Below, one piece after another: positions 17,037-25,039 of a DNA stretch of 64,000 nucleotides; the stretch's first letter is position 1, and every line of letters starts with the position of its first letter. The notes below the pieces were generated by a model, which was not told the DNA's origin, did not search any database, and worked only from the letters and a program-made list of their open reading frames with translations. Location of the stretch: assembly GCA_963769585.1 (NCBI GenBank), contig CAVYMJ010000006.1, positions 496,001 through 560,000 of the forward strand, in the 5' to 3' direction. Made by a program: the position numbers and the translations under genes. The DNA comes from SSC3 sp963769585 (GTDB lineage: Bacteria > Actinomycetota > Actinomycetes > Propionibacteriales > Nocardioidaceae).

Positions 17037-17870
17037 TGATGTCTCAAGACATCGGAAAGCGCCGGACCTAGAAACGTAGGTCCGGGCTACTTGTTTGTGG
17101 GGTGCTGGTCCGGGGGTCTCCGGTGGGCTGGTAGTCGTGCTGGGGTCGACGGTCAGCTCACGGAGCAGTTCGCCGGTGATGGCGTTGACGACGCGGATGT
17201 TGAGGTCCTGGACGAGCAGGATGACGCAGGTTCCCTCGTAGGTCGTCCGATCCCGATGTGGTGCAGCCGGCCCGGCGACGCGCAGGGTGACGGACCCGGC
17301 TTTGTTGACGCGGTCGTGGCGGACCGGTCGTGGGTGTCGTGGTCGCGGGGTGCCGGGAGGGCTTTGGGCGTGGCGTTGTAGGCCGCGGCTGGGGTGGTCC
17401 GGTGCGGCGAGGGAGCGGTGCGGGCGGCGGTGGTTGTACTCGACGACGAAGTCGTCGATGAGGGCCTGCAGTTCGCTGATGGTCTGTGGTTGGTGTGCCT
17501 GGGCGTGTAGCCACTTCTTCAGGGTCTGCTGGAAGCGTTCGACTTTTCCGCAGGTGGTCGGGTGGTTGGGCCGCGAGTTCTTCTGGGTGATACCGAGTCG
17601 GCGTAGTTCGTTCTCGAGCATGGTCTGGCCACCGCGACGGCCGATGCCGGCGAACCGGACGGTGTAGACCATGCCGTTGTCGGTGAGGGTCGATGCGGGG
17701 TGTCCGTGCAGGTCAGCGGCCTGTCGGAAGGCGGCAAGCGACGATAGGGCGGTGATCCGGGTGTGTGCGGAGACGTGCAGGGCGTAGCGGGAGTGGTCGT
17801 CGAGCCAGGTGATGATCTCGCAGTCGGCGCCTGGGGTGCCGTCGGGGCGGGTGAGTCGGTAGTAGACATC
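17028..17870 (-). pseudogene. IS481 transposase, C-terminal fragment
   Basis: The in-frame sequence from about 17870 down encodes the C-terminal DDE part: ITWLDDHSRYALHV, then TDNGMVYTV with the second catalytic Asp and CGKVERFQQTLKKWL with the catalytic Glu. The N-terminal half is 1.5 kb away, beyond the IS110 insertion, so the gene is dead. The frame runs through the terminal repeat and uses a stop codon within the tRNA-fMet 3' end (17028-17030), so the final residues are not native to the transposase. Confidence 0.85.
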
Positions 17871-17879
17871 CCACGCCAG

Positions 17880-19372
17880 TCAGGGTCAAGCGGCGACTGC
17901 TTGGGACCCGCGGACTGCGGTTGACCAAGCGACCGATTCGTCCCAGGGCTGCTGGTTATGGATGCACCACCAGAGCCGCCCGAGAAGCTTGTTCGAGAGA
18001 TTGCGTAGCGCGGCGTTGTGGGTGTCGCCGAGGGCTCGGCGGCGATCGTAATGGGCTCGAGCTCCGGGGCTCTTGGTGAGCGTGGAGAAGGCCCACCAGT
18101 GGCAGGCGTCGCCGAGGCGCTTGTTGCGGACCTTGCGAGCTTTGACGTAGCTGGATCGGCCCGAGGCACGTGTGACTGGCGCGGTTCCGGCGAATGCACG
18201 CAGGTTCGCTGGGCTCTCGAAGCGGGCGAGGTCATCGCCTACTTCGCCGAGAATCCTCGCGGCCAGAATGGGTCCGAGTCCCGGTGCTGAGGTCAACACG
18301 GGAGCGAGCTCGTGGTGGGAGAACTCCTCGGTGACCGCGTCGCTGAGGTCAGCGACCGCGGCGTGCATCTGCGTCAGGATGTCGATCAAGGACTTCGCGG
18401 CCAGACCCATTGCCGCCTCCACGCGGGGCGGTTGCCGCAGCGCTGGTGCCTTGAGGTGGGCGACGATCCGTTCAGCCAGGCCCGGGTCGTTGCGTCGACC
18501 ACAGCGGTGCAGCAGGGCAACCACGCGGCGACTGGTCAGGCGCTGGGCTGCGGTGGGGGTGGGCGCGGCTCCCAGGATTGTCAGTGCGGCCTTGTGGTTC
18601 AGGTTTGGGAATGCCTTCAACGCTTGTGGATAGAACTCCAGCAGCATCGATCGCAGCCGGCTGGTCGTCTGGTGCAACGCCCAGATCGCCTCCTGGTGCT
18701 GGCGGGCCAGGGCCTTGATCGTCAGGGCGTGGTCGCTCACGCAGGGGAGCGGACGATGCTGATGTCGGTCGGTGCGCAGGATGTCGGCCAGCACCGAGGC
18801 GTCCCCGTGATCAGACTTCTTGCCGGCCTGATAGTGGCGTTCCCGATAGCGGGCGACTGCCCGCGGATTGATCGGGTAGACGGTGAAGCCTGCTGCCCGG
18901 AGCGCAAGCACCAGCAGATTCTTGTCGGTCTCCAGGGCCACCGGCGTCTCCGTCGCAGATCCACCGTGGTCGGCGATCAGGCCAAGCAGCTCGGCGTAGC
19001 CGTCGACGCCTGTGTCGATGCGTCGGCCCTGCAGCACCTTGCCGAGGTCGTCCATCACGACGACGTCGTGGTGGTCCTCAGCCCAGTCAACTCCACACGT
19101 GATTCCCACTCGCTCCTCCAATTCGTCGACGATCCCGTTGAGGCTGCGAGAGAGCGCGGCGACCTAATGGAAGCGCTCGGGGCGCGACATCTCACAAGCC
19201 GTTCACTCAACTCGACGACCGGGCAGGGCCACCGTCTACGTACGAGACCTCGTGGATCCTGTGAAGCTAATGCAGTGAGCACCTGTCGGTAGCCCTGCTC
19301 CACCATGGACCGGGTCGGTGAAGTCTCAGTGGACCCTGGCCGATCGCCACGAACCCTCGTTCGCTCTCCCAT
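17880..19372 (-). mobile_element. IS110-family element nested in IS481
   Basis: Approximate limits are set by where IS481 homology stops: the C-terminal half begins near 17870-17880 and the N-terminal half ends at about 19375, after residues WQSDFT. The element carries one transposase on the minus strand, with about 260 noncoding bases on its 5' side (19110-19372), where IS110 elements encode their guide (bridge) RNA. No long terminal repeats are visible, as usual for the family. Exact ends are not resolved. Confidence 0.7.
17886..19109 (-). CDS. IS110-family transposase (nested copy)
   Basis: A 407-residue IS110 transposase/recombinase. The N-terminal RuvC-like DEDD domain shows GVDWAEDHHDV, the ALETDKN acidic residue and KKSDHGDASVLADIL. 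The C-terminal Tnp domain shows APGLGPILAARILGEVGD and FAGTAPVTRASG. GTG 19109 is preferred to TTG 19121 because GGAGGAG stands just before it. IS110 enzymes insert without target duplication, using DEDD and serine residues guided by a bridge RNA. The gene looks intact; it ends a few bases inside the IS481 fragment boundary. Confidence 0.9.
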   Translation of the reverse strand: MGITCGVDWAEDHHDVVVMDDLGKVLQGRRIDTGVDGYAELLGLIADHGGSATETPVALETDKNLLVLALRAAGFTVYPINPRAVARYRERHYQAGKKSDHGDASVLADILRTDRHQHRPLPCVSDHALTIKALARQHQEAIWALHQTTSRLRSMLLEFYPQALKAFPNLNHKAALTILGAAPTPTAAQRLTSRRVVALLHRCGRRNDPGLAERIVAHLKAPALRQPPRVEAAMGLAAKSLIDILTQMHAAVADLSDAVTEEFSHHELAPVLTSAPGLGPILAARILGEVGDDLARFESPANLRAFAGTAPVTRASGRSSYVKARKVRNKRLGDACHWWAFSTLTKSPGARAHYDRRRALGDTHNAALRNLSNKLLGRLWWCIHNQQPWDESVAWSTAVRGSQAVAA

Positions 19373-19374
19373 TG

Positions 19375-19806
19375 GGTGAAGTCGGACTGCCAGGTCTCGT
19401 TCGGCATGGAGGCCTCGAACCGGACGTAGGAGGACTTGGGTCGCTTCTTCGGCTCGTGGGTGACGAGTCCGGCGCGGGCCAGGTGACGGCTGATGGTCGA
19501 TCTCGAGACCTGGTGGCCGTGGTGGTGCTCGAGGTGCCAGGCGATCGTGTCGGGGCCGGCGTCGAGCCCTGCGGTGGTCAGCTGCTCGCGGAGCTGGAGT
19601 ATCTGCGCGACCACGCGAGGCGCGAGGCCGCCTGGTGAGGTCTTCGGGCGACGCGATCTCGGTTCGAAGGCGGACTCGCCCTCAGCGTGGTAGCGGGCGA
19701 TCAGTTTGGAGACCCAGCCCTTGGAGACACCGTAGGTCTTCGCGACCTCGGCCTGGGTGCGGCCCTCGATGATGACGGCGGTGATGACCAGTCTGGCTTT
19801 CGACAT
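19375..19806 (-). pseudogene. IS481 transposase, N-terminal fragment
   Basis: About 144 residues of the IS481 N-terminus: an HTH region (RTQAEVAKTYGVSKGWVSKL), a basic linker and a second HTH-like part (SRSTISRHLARAGLV), ending at WQSDFT, where the first catalytic Asp lies. Beyond this the frame runs into the IS110 element and homology stops. It pairs with the C-terminal fragment at 17028-17870, and starts 27 bases inside the right terminal repeat. Confidence 0.85.
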
Positions 19807-19879
19807 GGCCGAGCATCGAACCCACGACCCGGTTTCCTATGTCTTGAGACATGAGTTTCCTATGTCCTGAACCAGAACA

Positions 19880-19897
19880 CTGCCCCCGCTACAAATG
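19880..19897 (+). repeat. att-like direct repeat, second copy
   Basis: CTGCCCCCGCTACAAATG, identical to the tRNA-fMet 3' end at 17019-17036 except for one base (the second C of CCA). It marks the right border of the IS481 block and the left border of the second IS110 element. Confidence 0.6.
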
Positions 19898-20194
19898 CAA
19901 AATCGCAGGTCAGCAACGCGGCGCCTCCGGCTCACCATGGTGAGCGAAGATCCGGGGGCATCGCTTTCTGCTGTGGTCACCAGACGCCCGGGAGACGAGA
20001 CTGGTCGTGTTCGTCGTGGTCGACCCCGAATCCTCTGTAGTGCCGCTGAGCCTGTAGGTCAGCATGGTGGTGGAGGGCTCCACGGGAACCGTGGATTGGT
20101 GCCTTGAGCCCGTGCGTCAGACTTTTGATTTCTCCCTGCCCTCCCCGCGACGGACACCTTCAGTGATGAGTCGACGGGAAAGCAGGTGGCAGTG
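19898..20194 (+). ncRNA. Candidate IS110 bridge RNA region
   Basis: A noncoding stretch directly upstream of an IS110-group transposase. It contains short inverted repeats (for example CTCCACGGGAACCGTGGATT near 20079-20098, with CCACGG/CCGTGG arms, and GGCTCACCATGGTGAGC near 19929-19945). By family precedent this segment encodes the bridge RNA that pairs with donor and target DNA. The exact ends and loops are not resolved. Confidence 0.4.
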
Positions 20195-21430
20195 ATGGAA
20201 GTCGTTCATGTCCGATGCGCTGGGCTCGATATCTCCAAACGGGACGCGAAGGTCTGTGTCCGGGTCGCTGGTGCCGGACGCCGGAAGACCACTGAGACGG
20301 TGACGACCTGGGGTTCCACCACCAGCCAGATCCTCGCGCTGCGCGAGCATCTGATCGGCCAGCAGGTCACCAGTGCGGTGATGGAGGCGACCGGCGACTA
20401 CTGGAAGCCGTTCTACTACTTGCTCGAGGACGCCGGGTTCGAGGTGCTGCTGGTCAACGCTAGGCACGTCAAGAACCTGCCCGGCCGCAAGACCGACGTC
20501 GCGGACGCCACCTGGTTGGCCCAGCTCGGCGCGCACGGTCTGGTCCGGGGATCGTTCGTGCCGCCCGCGCCGATCCGGCAGCTGCGGGACCTGACCCGGA
20601 CCCGGACCGCGATCACCCGCGAACGCGGACGCGAGATCCAACGGCTGGAGAAGCTGCTGGAGGACGCCGGCATCAAACTGTCCTCGGTGGCCTCCGACAT
20701 CGCCGGTGTGTCCGGTCGGGCAATGCTCGAGGCGCTCATCGCCGGGGAACGGAACCCCGCCACGCTGGCGGATCTTGCCCGGCGTCGGTTGCGGTCCAAG
20801 ATCCCCGCCCTGACCGAGGCGTTGAACGGGAGGTTCACCGACCACCACGCGTTCTTGGCCCGGATGCACCTGAACCTGATCGACCAGCACACCGCCGCGA
20901 TCGGACAGCTCACCGACCGGATCGAGGTGGTGATCGAGCCCTTTCAGGGATTCCGCGACCTGATCGCGACCATCCCCGGCATCGGACCTCTCAACGCAGA
21001 CATCATCGTGGCCGAGACCGGTGCGGACATGAGCCGGTTCCCGACTGCGGCTCACCTGGCCTCCTGGGCGGGGACCGCACCGGGCAAGAACGAGTCCGCC
21101 GGCAAGACCAAATCCAGCAAGACCCGACCCGGGAACCCCTACCTCCAAGGCGCGCTGGGCACCGCCGCGATGGCCTGCGCACAGAACCCCACGACCTACC
21201 TCGGCGCCCGCTACCGCCGGATCGCGACCCGGCGCGGACCCCAAAAGGCCAACGTCGCGATCCAACGATCGATCCTGACCGCGATCTGGCACATGGGCGC
21301 CAACGGCACCCTCTACGACGACCCCGGAGCCGAATACTTCACCCGACTCCACCCCGAACGGGCCAAGAACCGCGCCCTTCACCAGCTCGAGTCGATGGGC
21401 TACCAGGTCACCCTCGACCGCGTCGGCTAA
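20195..21430 (+). CDS. IS110-family transposase (second copy)
   Basis: A 411-residue IS110 transposase. The DEDD part shows CAGLDISKRDAKVCV, VMEATGDYW and GRKTDVADATWLAQL; the C-terminal part shows TIPGIGPLNADIIVAETG and WAGTAPGKNESAGKTKS. ATG 20195 follows AGGTGG; a GTG at 20186 is an alternative. The gene is full length and appears intact, so the element could still move. A 12-bp hairpin follows the stop. Confidence 0.92.
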   Translation: MEVVHVRCAGLDISKRDAKVCVRVAGAGRRKTTETVTTWGSTTSQILALREHLIGQQVTSAVMEATGDYWKPFYYLLEDAGFEVLLVNARHVKNLPGRKTDVADATWLAQLGAHGLVRGSFVPPAPIRQLRDLTRTRTAITRERGREIQRLEKLLEDAGIKLSSVASDIAGVSGRAMLEALIAGERNPATLADLARRRLRSKIPALTEALNGRFTDHHAFLARMHLNLIDQHTAAIGQLTDRIEVVIEPFQGFRDLIATIPGIGPLNADIIVAETGADMSRFPTAAHLASWAGTAPGKNESAGKTKSSKTRPGNPYLQGALGTAAMACAQNPTTYLGARYRRIATRRGPQKANVAIQRSILTAIWHMGANGTLYDDPGAEYFTRLHPERAKNRALHQLESMGYQVTLDRVG

Positions 21431-21440
21431 CCCCAAGGAA

Positions 21441-21472
21441 CCTCTGACGCGAGTGAATCTTCGCGTCAGAGG
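21441..21472 (+). terminator. Hairpin at the 3' end of the second IS110 element
   Basis: CCTCTGACGCGA (21441-21452) pairs perfectly with TCGCGTCAGAGG (21461-21472) over an 8-base loop, 10 bases after the transposase stop. It may terminate transcription or mark the element's right end. Confidence 0.65.
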
Positions 21473-21973
21473 CCGTTTCCGGAGAAATCCGGAGGCGGTC
21501 TCTTTCCGTTGGTGTGAGGCTCGTGTCCGCACCGTGTCCGCAAACGTTGCCGTCGAATGGTGTCCGCGGACGCGTTCGCACCGGGCTTCTGGATGTTGTG
21601 AGGCGTTCGCCGACCGCGGTGTGAGGCACTCGGTGAGCGTGTCGGTGCGGCTCTACAACCTCCGTATGGTGGTCGCGCCTGCCGCTAGTTTCCTGCCGCT
21701 GCCATGCCATATCCGGATCTGACAACTTGTCCTGTTGCGATTTCGCGGCAAAGGCGGTGGGTCAGCTCCAGGCGATGACCGCTGTCGCCGACGCAACGGA
21801 CCAGGTTGTGGTCGCAACGACCCACGGCCCGATGCTGACCGATGTGCTCCCGCCGCAGAGCCTGCTTGTCGCAACCGGGGCCGCCTTCGCCTGGTAGGTC
21901 CAGGAGGCGGATTCGGTGGACGCAGCGTGCATAGACTCGGTGCTGGCCAATGCTCGGGAAAGGGATCTGACAA
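21473..21973. other. Gene-free stretch after IS110
   Basis: About 500 bases with no convincing reading frame and only a short direct repeat (CCGGAG near 21480-21496). Base use is less GC-biased by codon position than in neighbouring genes. I see no RNA gene in it. Confidence 0.5.
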
Positions 21974-22510
21974 ATGGGGATGACCGCAACGCAGCTCGGG
22001 TCGATGTTCGGCCGCGGGGCAGCGGCGATGAACATCCTGCTCAAGGACCACGGCTTCCTGGAGGGTAGCCCAGGAGCCTGGCGGCCGACCGAACTGGGAA
22101 AGCAGTTCGCGCAGTCGCACGACTTCGACAACGGCTACGGCGGGTACGCCCACCGGTCCTGGGGGTGGCTCAGTTGGACCGATGGGCTCATTGACGCACT
22201 GAAGGCCAGCATCGAAGCGAACCCGGACGGCATCGTGACTTCCGCGCCAGTTGCTGTCGTCAAGGCCGCGACTGCCCCGACGACCGGCGCCACGGGACAG
22301 GCCTTCGGCAAGAACAAGTGGGTCGCATTGGCGGCCCTGGGGGTCGTTGCGGTCGCGTCACCAGTTGCCAAGAACGTCTGGAACCGCATCACCGAGCGGA
22401 GATCTGCCGCGGCGACCGTTGCAGCGGTTGAGAACCCGGCCGTTGAGGACCCCGCCGTTGAAGACCCCGCCGTTGAAGACCCCGCGGTGGAGGACGAGGC
22501 GGAGAAGTAG
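21974..22510 (+). CDS. Unknown protein: winged-helix-like head, membrane segment, PAVED repeats
   Basis: A 178-residue protein not recognised as a named family. Residues 1-55 (TATQLGSMFGRGAAAMNILL, then a WRPTELGKQFA beta-wing) look like the winged-helix segment of phage antirepressor C-termini. Residues about 113-131 (KWVALAALGVVAVASPVAK) form one possible membrane helix. The tail is five 5-residue repeats of the type (V/A)E(D/N)PA, encoded by 15-base DNA repeats. GGGAAAGGG precedes ATG 21974. The mix of a DNA-binding-like head and a membrane anchor is unusual. It stands alone between the IS110 element and the alkyltransferase-like gene. Confidence 0.6.
   Translation: MGMTATQLGSMFGRGAAAMNILLKDHGFLEGSPGAWRPTELGKQFAQSHDFDNGYGGYAHRSWGWLSWTDGLIDALKASIEANPDGIVTSAPVAVVKAATAPTTGATGQAFGKNKWVALAALGVVAVASPVAKNVWNRITERRSAAATVAAVENPAVEDPAVEDPAVEDPAVEDEAEK
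22427..22501 (+). repeat. Five tandem 15-bp units
   Basis: Units start at 22427, 22442, 22457, 22472 and 22487 with consensus GTTGAAGACCCCGCC. The inner units are nearly identical and the outer ones diverged. They encode the acidic Pro-rich tail of the preceding protein and are in frame, so copy number can change without a frameshift. Confidence 0.85.
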
Positions 22511-22690
22511 CAGCGCGTTCAGTGCCCCGGAACGGGGAAACCTCCACTGCCGGATCGCGGCGCAAGACGCAGGTGTACCTGCTCGTTGCCAGCGGCTAGC
22601 CGGATAGCCGCCGACCGGTTGCCTGTCTGGAGCGTGTGCATGCCCTTCGCACCCTCGCGTTCTCGAGACAGGGCATTCTGTCCCCATGCG

Positions 22691-23155
22691 TTAGCGGCTC
22701 GGCGCGCAGTCTCGGCAGGAGTACTGAATGGTCTCGTGCTTCCCGCACGGCTCGGGCTCGCGGTACGGCTTCGCCTGGGACCTTCGCGTACCACTGCCGC
22801 TCGGATGGCGGCGGGCAGTGGCGAGGCTGGCCACCCGTCCGTCGTCGGTGAAGGGCACGCCCTCGCTGACCAGTACGGACTTGGCCCACTCAACCCACCG
22901 GCGGCTGTTGTCGTCCTGATCGGCCAGCAGCGTGCCATCAGCCTTCACGACCCGCCACCAAGGAATGTCATGGTCCTCGGCAGGTGTGGTCATCCAGGCG
23001 TCGTTGTCGGGCCGGTTCCCGAGCACGTTGCCGACCACACGGGCGTGATTACGAGTGAGACCCACCCGCTCGGCAAGGTCGCCATACGTGATCACGGCGC
23101 CCGCCGGGATGGCGCGGACTGCGGCGTAGACGTCTTCGGGGTTGATGCTGCTCAT
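22691..23155 (-). CDS. Alkyltransferase-like (MGMT-family) DNA-binding protein
   Basis: A 154-residue protein. Residues 4-95 match the DNA-binding domain of O6-alkylguanine transferases: VYAAVRAIPAGAVITYGDLA, HTH with RVVGNVLG, then IPWWRVVKADG. The reactive cysteine of PCHR is replaced by Trp (PWWR), so it cannot transfer alkyl groups. It should bind alkylated DNA and flag it for nucleotide excision repair, as known ATL proteins do. Unlike simple ATLs it has a C-terminal tail ending in CGKHETIQYSCRDC, a possible zinc site. It starts at ATG 23155, divergent from the HNH remnant by 57 bases. Confidence 0.82.
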   Translation of the reverse strand: MSSINPEDVYAAVRAIPAGAVITYGDLAERVGLTRNHARVVGNVLGNRPDNDAWMTTPAEDHDIPWWRVVKADGTLLADQDDNSRRWVEWAKSVLVSEGVPFTDDGRVASLATARRHPSGSGTRRSQAKPYREPEPCGKHETIQYSCRDCAPSR

Positions 23156-23212
23156 GCGCTGATCCTCTCAGCAGGGGCCGACACGCCTGGTCTTGGCGGG
23201 TACCTTCGGGGC

Positions 23213-23700
23213 GTGAGTGGGAAAAGGCGTCCTCCTGTGCCGTCGGAGTTCAGCGAGGTGCGCGACGGCGAGCTCGTGGAGTTCGGCAAGTACACCTCGA
23301 AGGTGAACACCAACATCAACGCCATCGTGGTTGATCGGTTCGACTTCGCGGTCTGCCCTATCTGCCTGGAGCCGGACCCGGTCCACGAGGAGCATGTTCC
23401 GCCGCAGTCTGTTGGCGGGAAGGTCATGACATTGACCTGTCAGAAGTGCAACAACGATTTCGGGACGGCCGAAGAGGAGTTGCAATCCCTGTTCGACCTT
23501 GAGATGACGGTCCACATGGAGGCGATGGATGGGTCGGTTCCGGGGAGACGCCCGGCAAAGGTGGCGTTCCGATCGGCACCGGGCCGCCCGAATGAGTTTT
23601 TCGTGCGGAGCTCGGCTCCCGGTTTCGAGGAGATCCGGGCGTCCGGCGCGGGGGCGTTGACTCCAAAGACGTTGGACTTGGCGCTGGTGGCAAGTCATGA
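23213..23700 (+). pseudogene. HNH-nuclease-like protein, 3' end lost
   Basis: GTG 23213 opens a frame encoding about 160 credible residues. A CPIC...HEEHVPPQS...CQKCNNDFG block (two CxxC pairs around a His-Val-Pro-Pro core) is of the HNH endonuclease type. Homology-like sequence stops at about 23695 (LDLALVA); beyond that the frame continues as low-quality coding sequence while another frame becomes coding. So the 3' part appears replaced by the remnant of a different gene. The zinc and His residues of the nuclease core are kept, so a truncated product could fold. Confidence 0.6.
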
Positions 23701-24330
23701 ACGTGGCCCACGCGACCACGAAGCTTCCTCGAACGCCTCGTCCGGATCCCCGAGTGGGAGACCCGACGGGCTACCGACGTCGCCGCCGACGTACAGCGGC
23801 CAGTCGAGACGCTGCGCGGTCAGTATCAGCAGTGGGTTCCCCTGGCCGAGGGCCTCACGCAGCTGCTCTGGGCGCAGTCCGTCTCACTCCTGCCCGATTC
23901 GGGTGCCTGTCCGGGCTCCGGCAGCCCGAACTCGCCGCCCGGTCCAGGCGACCCCGGCGCGATCGCTCGCGCTCAGAGCTGGGTCGACGAGCGAGTGTCG
24001 TACTCCCAGTCGAGCTATCACACCAACCAGTACGGCACCTACCGCCAAGACTGCTCCGGCTACGCCTCCCTCGTCTGGGGGCTTGCGACCAGCTTCACGA
24101 CCTACACCTTGCCGTCGATCGCCCACCCGATCGCGAAGGACGAACTGCGAGCCGGCGACATCATGCTCAAGCCCGGCCACACCTTGATCTTCGAGAAGTG
24201 GGTCGACGCCCCGCACACCAGCTACTGGGCGTATGAGCAGCAGCATCCCGGACGCATCGCCACCCACTACGTCGTCCCGTACCCCTACTGGCCGGGGTAT
24301 GGCACTCTCGTGCCGTATCGCAAGGACTAA
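23701..24330 (+). pseudogene. NlpC/P60-like cysteine peptidase, 5' end lost
   Basis: From 23701, just after an in-frame TGA at 23698, a frame shows good coding character to the stop at 24330. The C-terminal half has the NlpC/P60 pattern: catalytic Cys in RQDCSGYASLVW and His in KPGHTLIFEKW. The N-terminal part (about 95 residues) has no ATG, and the first plausible start is GTG 23995, which would leave only the catalytic core. Such enzymes cut cell-wall peptides. The missing start and abrupt join to the HNH remnant indicate a deletion-fusion scar. A short 111-residue product from 23995 remains possible. Confidence 0.6.
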
Positions 24331-24737
24331 GCGCGCAGGGTCATCCGCAAATTCCTTAACGTCCGGCCGGCAGCAGATGTTCGGGACTGCAACACCGAAG
24401 CGACTTCGGGCGAGACGGACTGAAGTTCCCCAAAGCCCGCGTTTGCCTTGCACCCTCGTGTGAGCCAGTCGTCTCGACTGCCAATCGAGTTCTCGTAGGC
24501 AGACTCCCCGACGCAGACTCGCCACGCGATCTCCCTCACTCGACGCGACGATGGCCAACGCAAGAAGCGCCATCGAGCGGGCCGGACTCGGTGTTCAGGA
24601 AGTCACCGCAGGCCCCCGAGCACCGTTCGATGGTCTCCTGCGAACTCTTGGCGACAGCAGATGTCCACACATTGGCGCTTGCAGCCGCGCGACGAAAATC
24701 TCGTCGTGCCCAGGGGCCCAAGTCGGCACGAATCGCG
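24331..24737. other. Gene-free stretch
   Basis: About 400 bases without a frame I can support; short open frames on both strands lack coding bias. Nothing else seen. Confidence 0.5.
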
Positions 24738-24968
24738 CTAAAGCGGATCGCCGCAACTTGCGCAGGTCGTCTCGCCCTCTTCATAGATCATGCCGCAGCA
24801 GTACTTCGTCCCGGTGCTGCCGTCGTTGTAGCAGTCATTGCAGAGATCCCAGATGTTGTCGACCGTGGAGCTGTCGACCTGTTCCCCGCATGAGTCGCAG
24901 ATGAAGGTGGCGCCGCCGCCGCTCAGGAGACTTGGTCCTTCTTCACGATGGTGTCGCAGTTGGAGCAC
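24738..24968 (-). CDS. Small zinc-ribbon protein with several CxxC pairs
   Basis: The credible part, about 55 residues, contains CDSC, CNDC, YCCG and CASC, enough for two zinc sites. The start is uncertain: GTG 24968 is the only ordinary in-frame start but overlaps the upstream 38-residue zinc ribbon, and the real start may be a CTG near 24910. It ends with a GDPL tail and stop at 24738. It forms a pair with the next gene on the same strand. Function unknown; such mini-ribbons occur near phages and defence islands. Confidence 0.45.
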   Translation of the reverse strand: MLQLRHHREEGPSLLSGGGATFICDSCGEQVDSSTVDNIWDLCNDCYNDGSTGTKYCCGMIYEEGETTCASCGDPL

Positions 24969-25039
24969 TTCAACTGGTTAGTGGTGTACGGCTGAAGCGT
25001 GTTCTTGCCACACACCGGACACTCGTGACCCTTCGCCAT
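24923..25039 (-). CDS. Mini zinc-ribbon protein (38 aa)
   Basis: ATG 25039 to stop 24923 encodes 38 residues: MAKGHECPVCGKN, then LKCSNCDTIVKKDQVS. One classic zinc ribbon is formed by two CxxC knuckles 18 residues apart. GGGAAACG lies upstream. It overlaps the next small zinc-ribbon frame and probably shares its transcript. Function unknown. Confidence 0.6.
   Translation of the reverse strand: MAKGHECPVCGKNTLQPYTTNQLKCSNCDTIVKKDQVS

Larger units (their letters stand above)
17037..19854 (-). mobile_element. IS481-family element split by an IS110-family insertion
   Basis: Terminal inverted repeats 17037-17058 and 19833-19854 match in 20 of 22 bases (core ATGTCTCAAGACAT). The ends abut the tRNA-fMet repeat on the left; on the right an extra partial end copy (TTTCCTATGTC at 19856-19866) precedes the second repeat. 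Transposase halves lie at both ends on the minus strand, with a complete IS110 transposase between them. The element starts right after the tRNA repeat, so it inserted beside or within an att site. Confidence 0.82.
19898..21472 (+). mobile_element. Second IS110-family element
   Basis: The unit comprises about 297 noncoding bases (19898-20194), an intact IS110 transposase (20195-21430) and a 3' hairpin (21441-21472). The ends are not proven: IS110 elements lack clear inverted repeats. The long noncoding 5' part fits the bridge-RNA-bearing left end of IS110-group elements. Its transposase differs clearly from the nested copy, so the two insertions are independent. Confidence 0.65.

Noticed and set aside
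20117..21532. 471-residue minus-strand frame opposite the second IS110 transposase
   Set aside because: Mirror of the transposase, beginning inside the 3' hairpin region; no motif seen.
22427..22501. CRISPR-like array
   Set aside because: The 15-bp units are directly adjacent without spacers and encode an in-frame peptide repeat.
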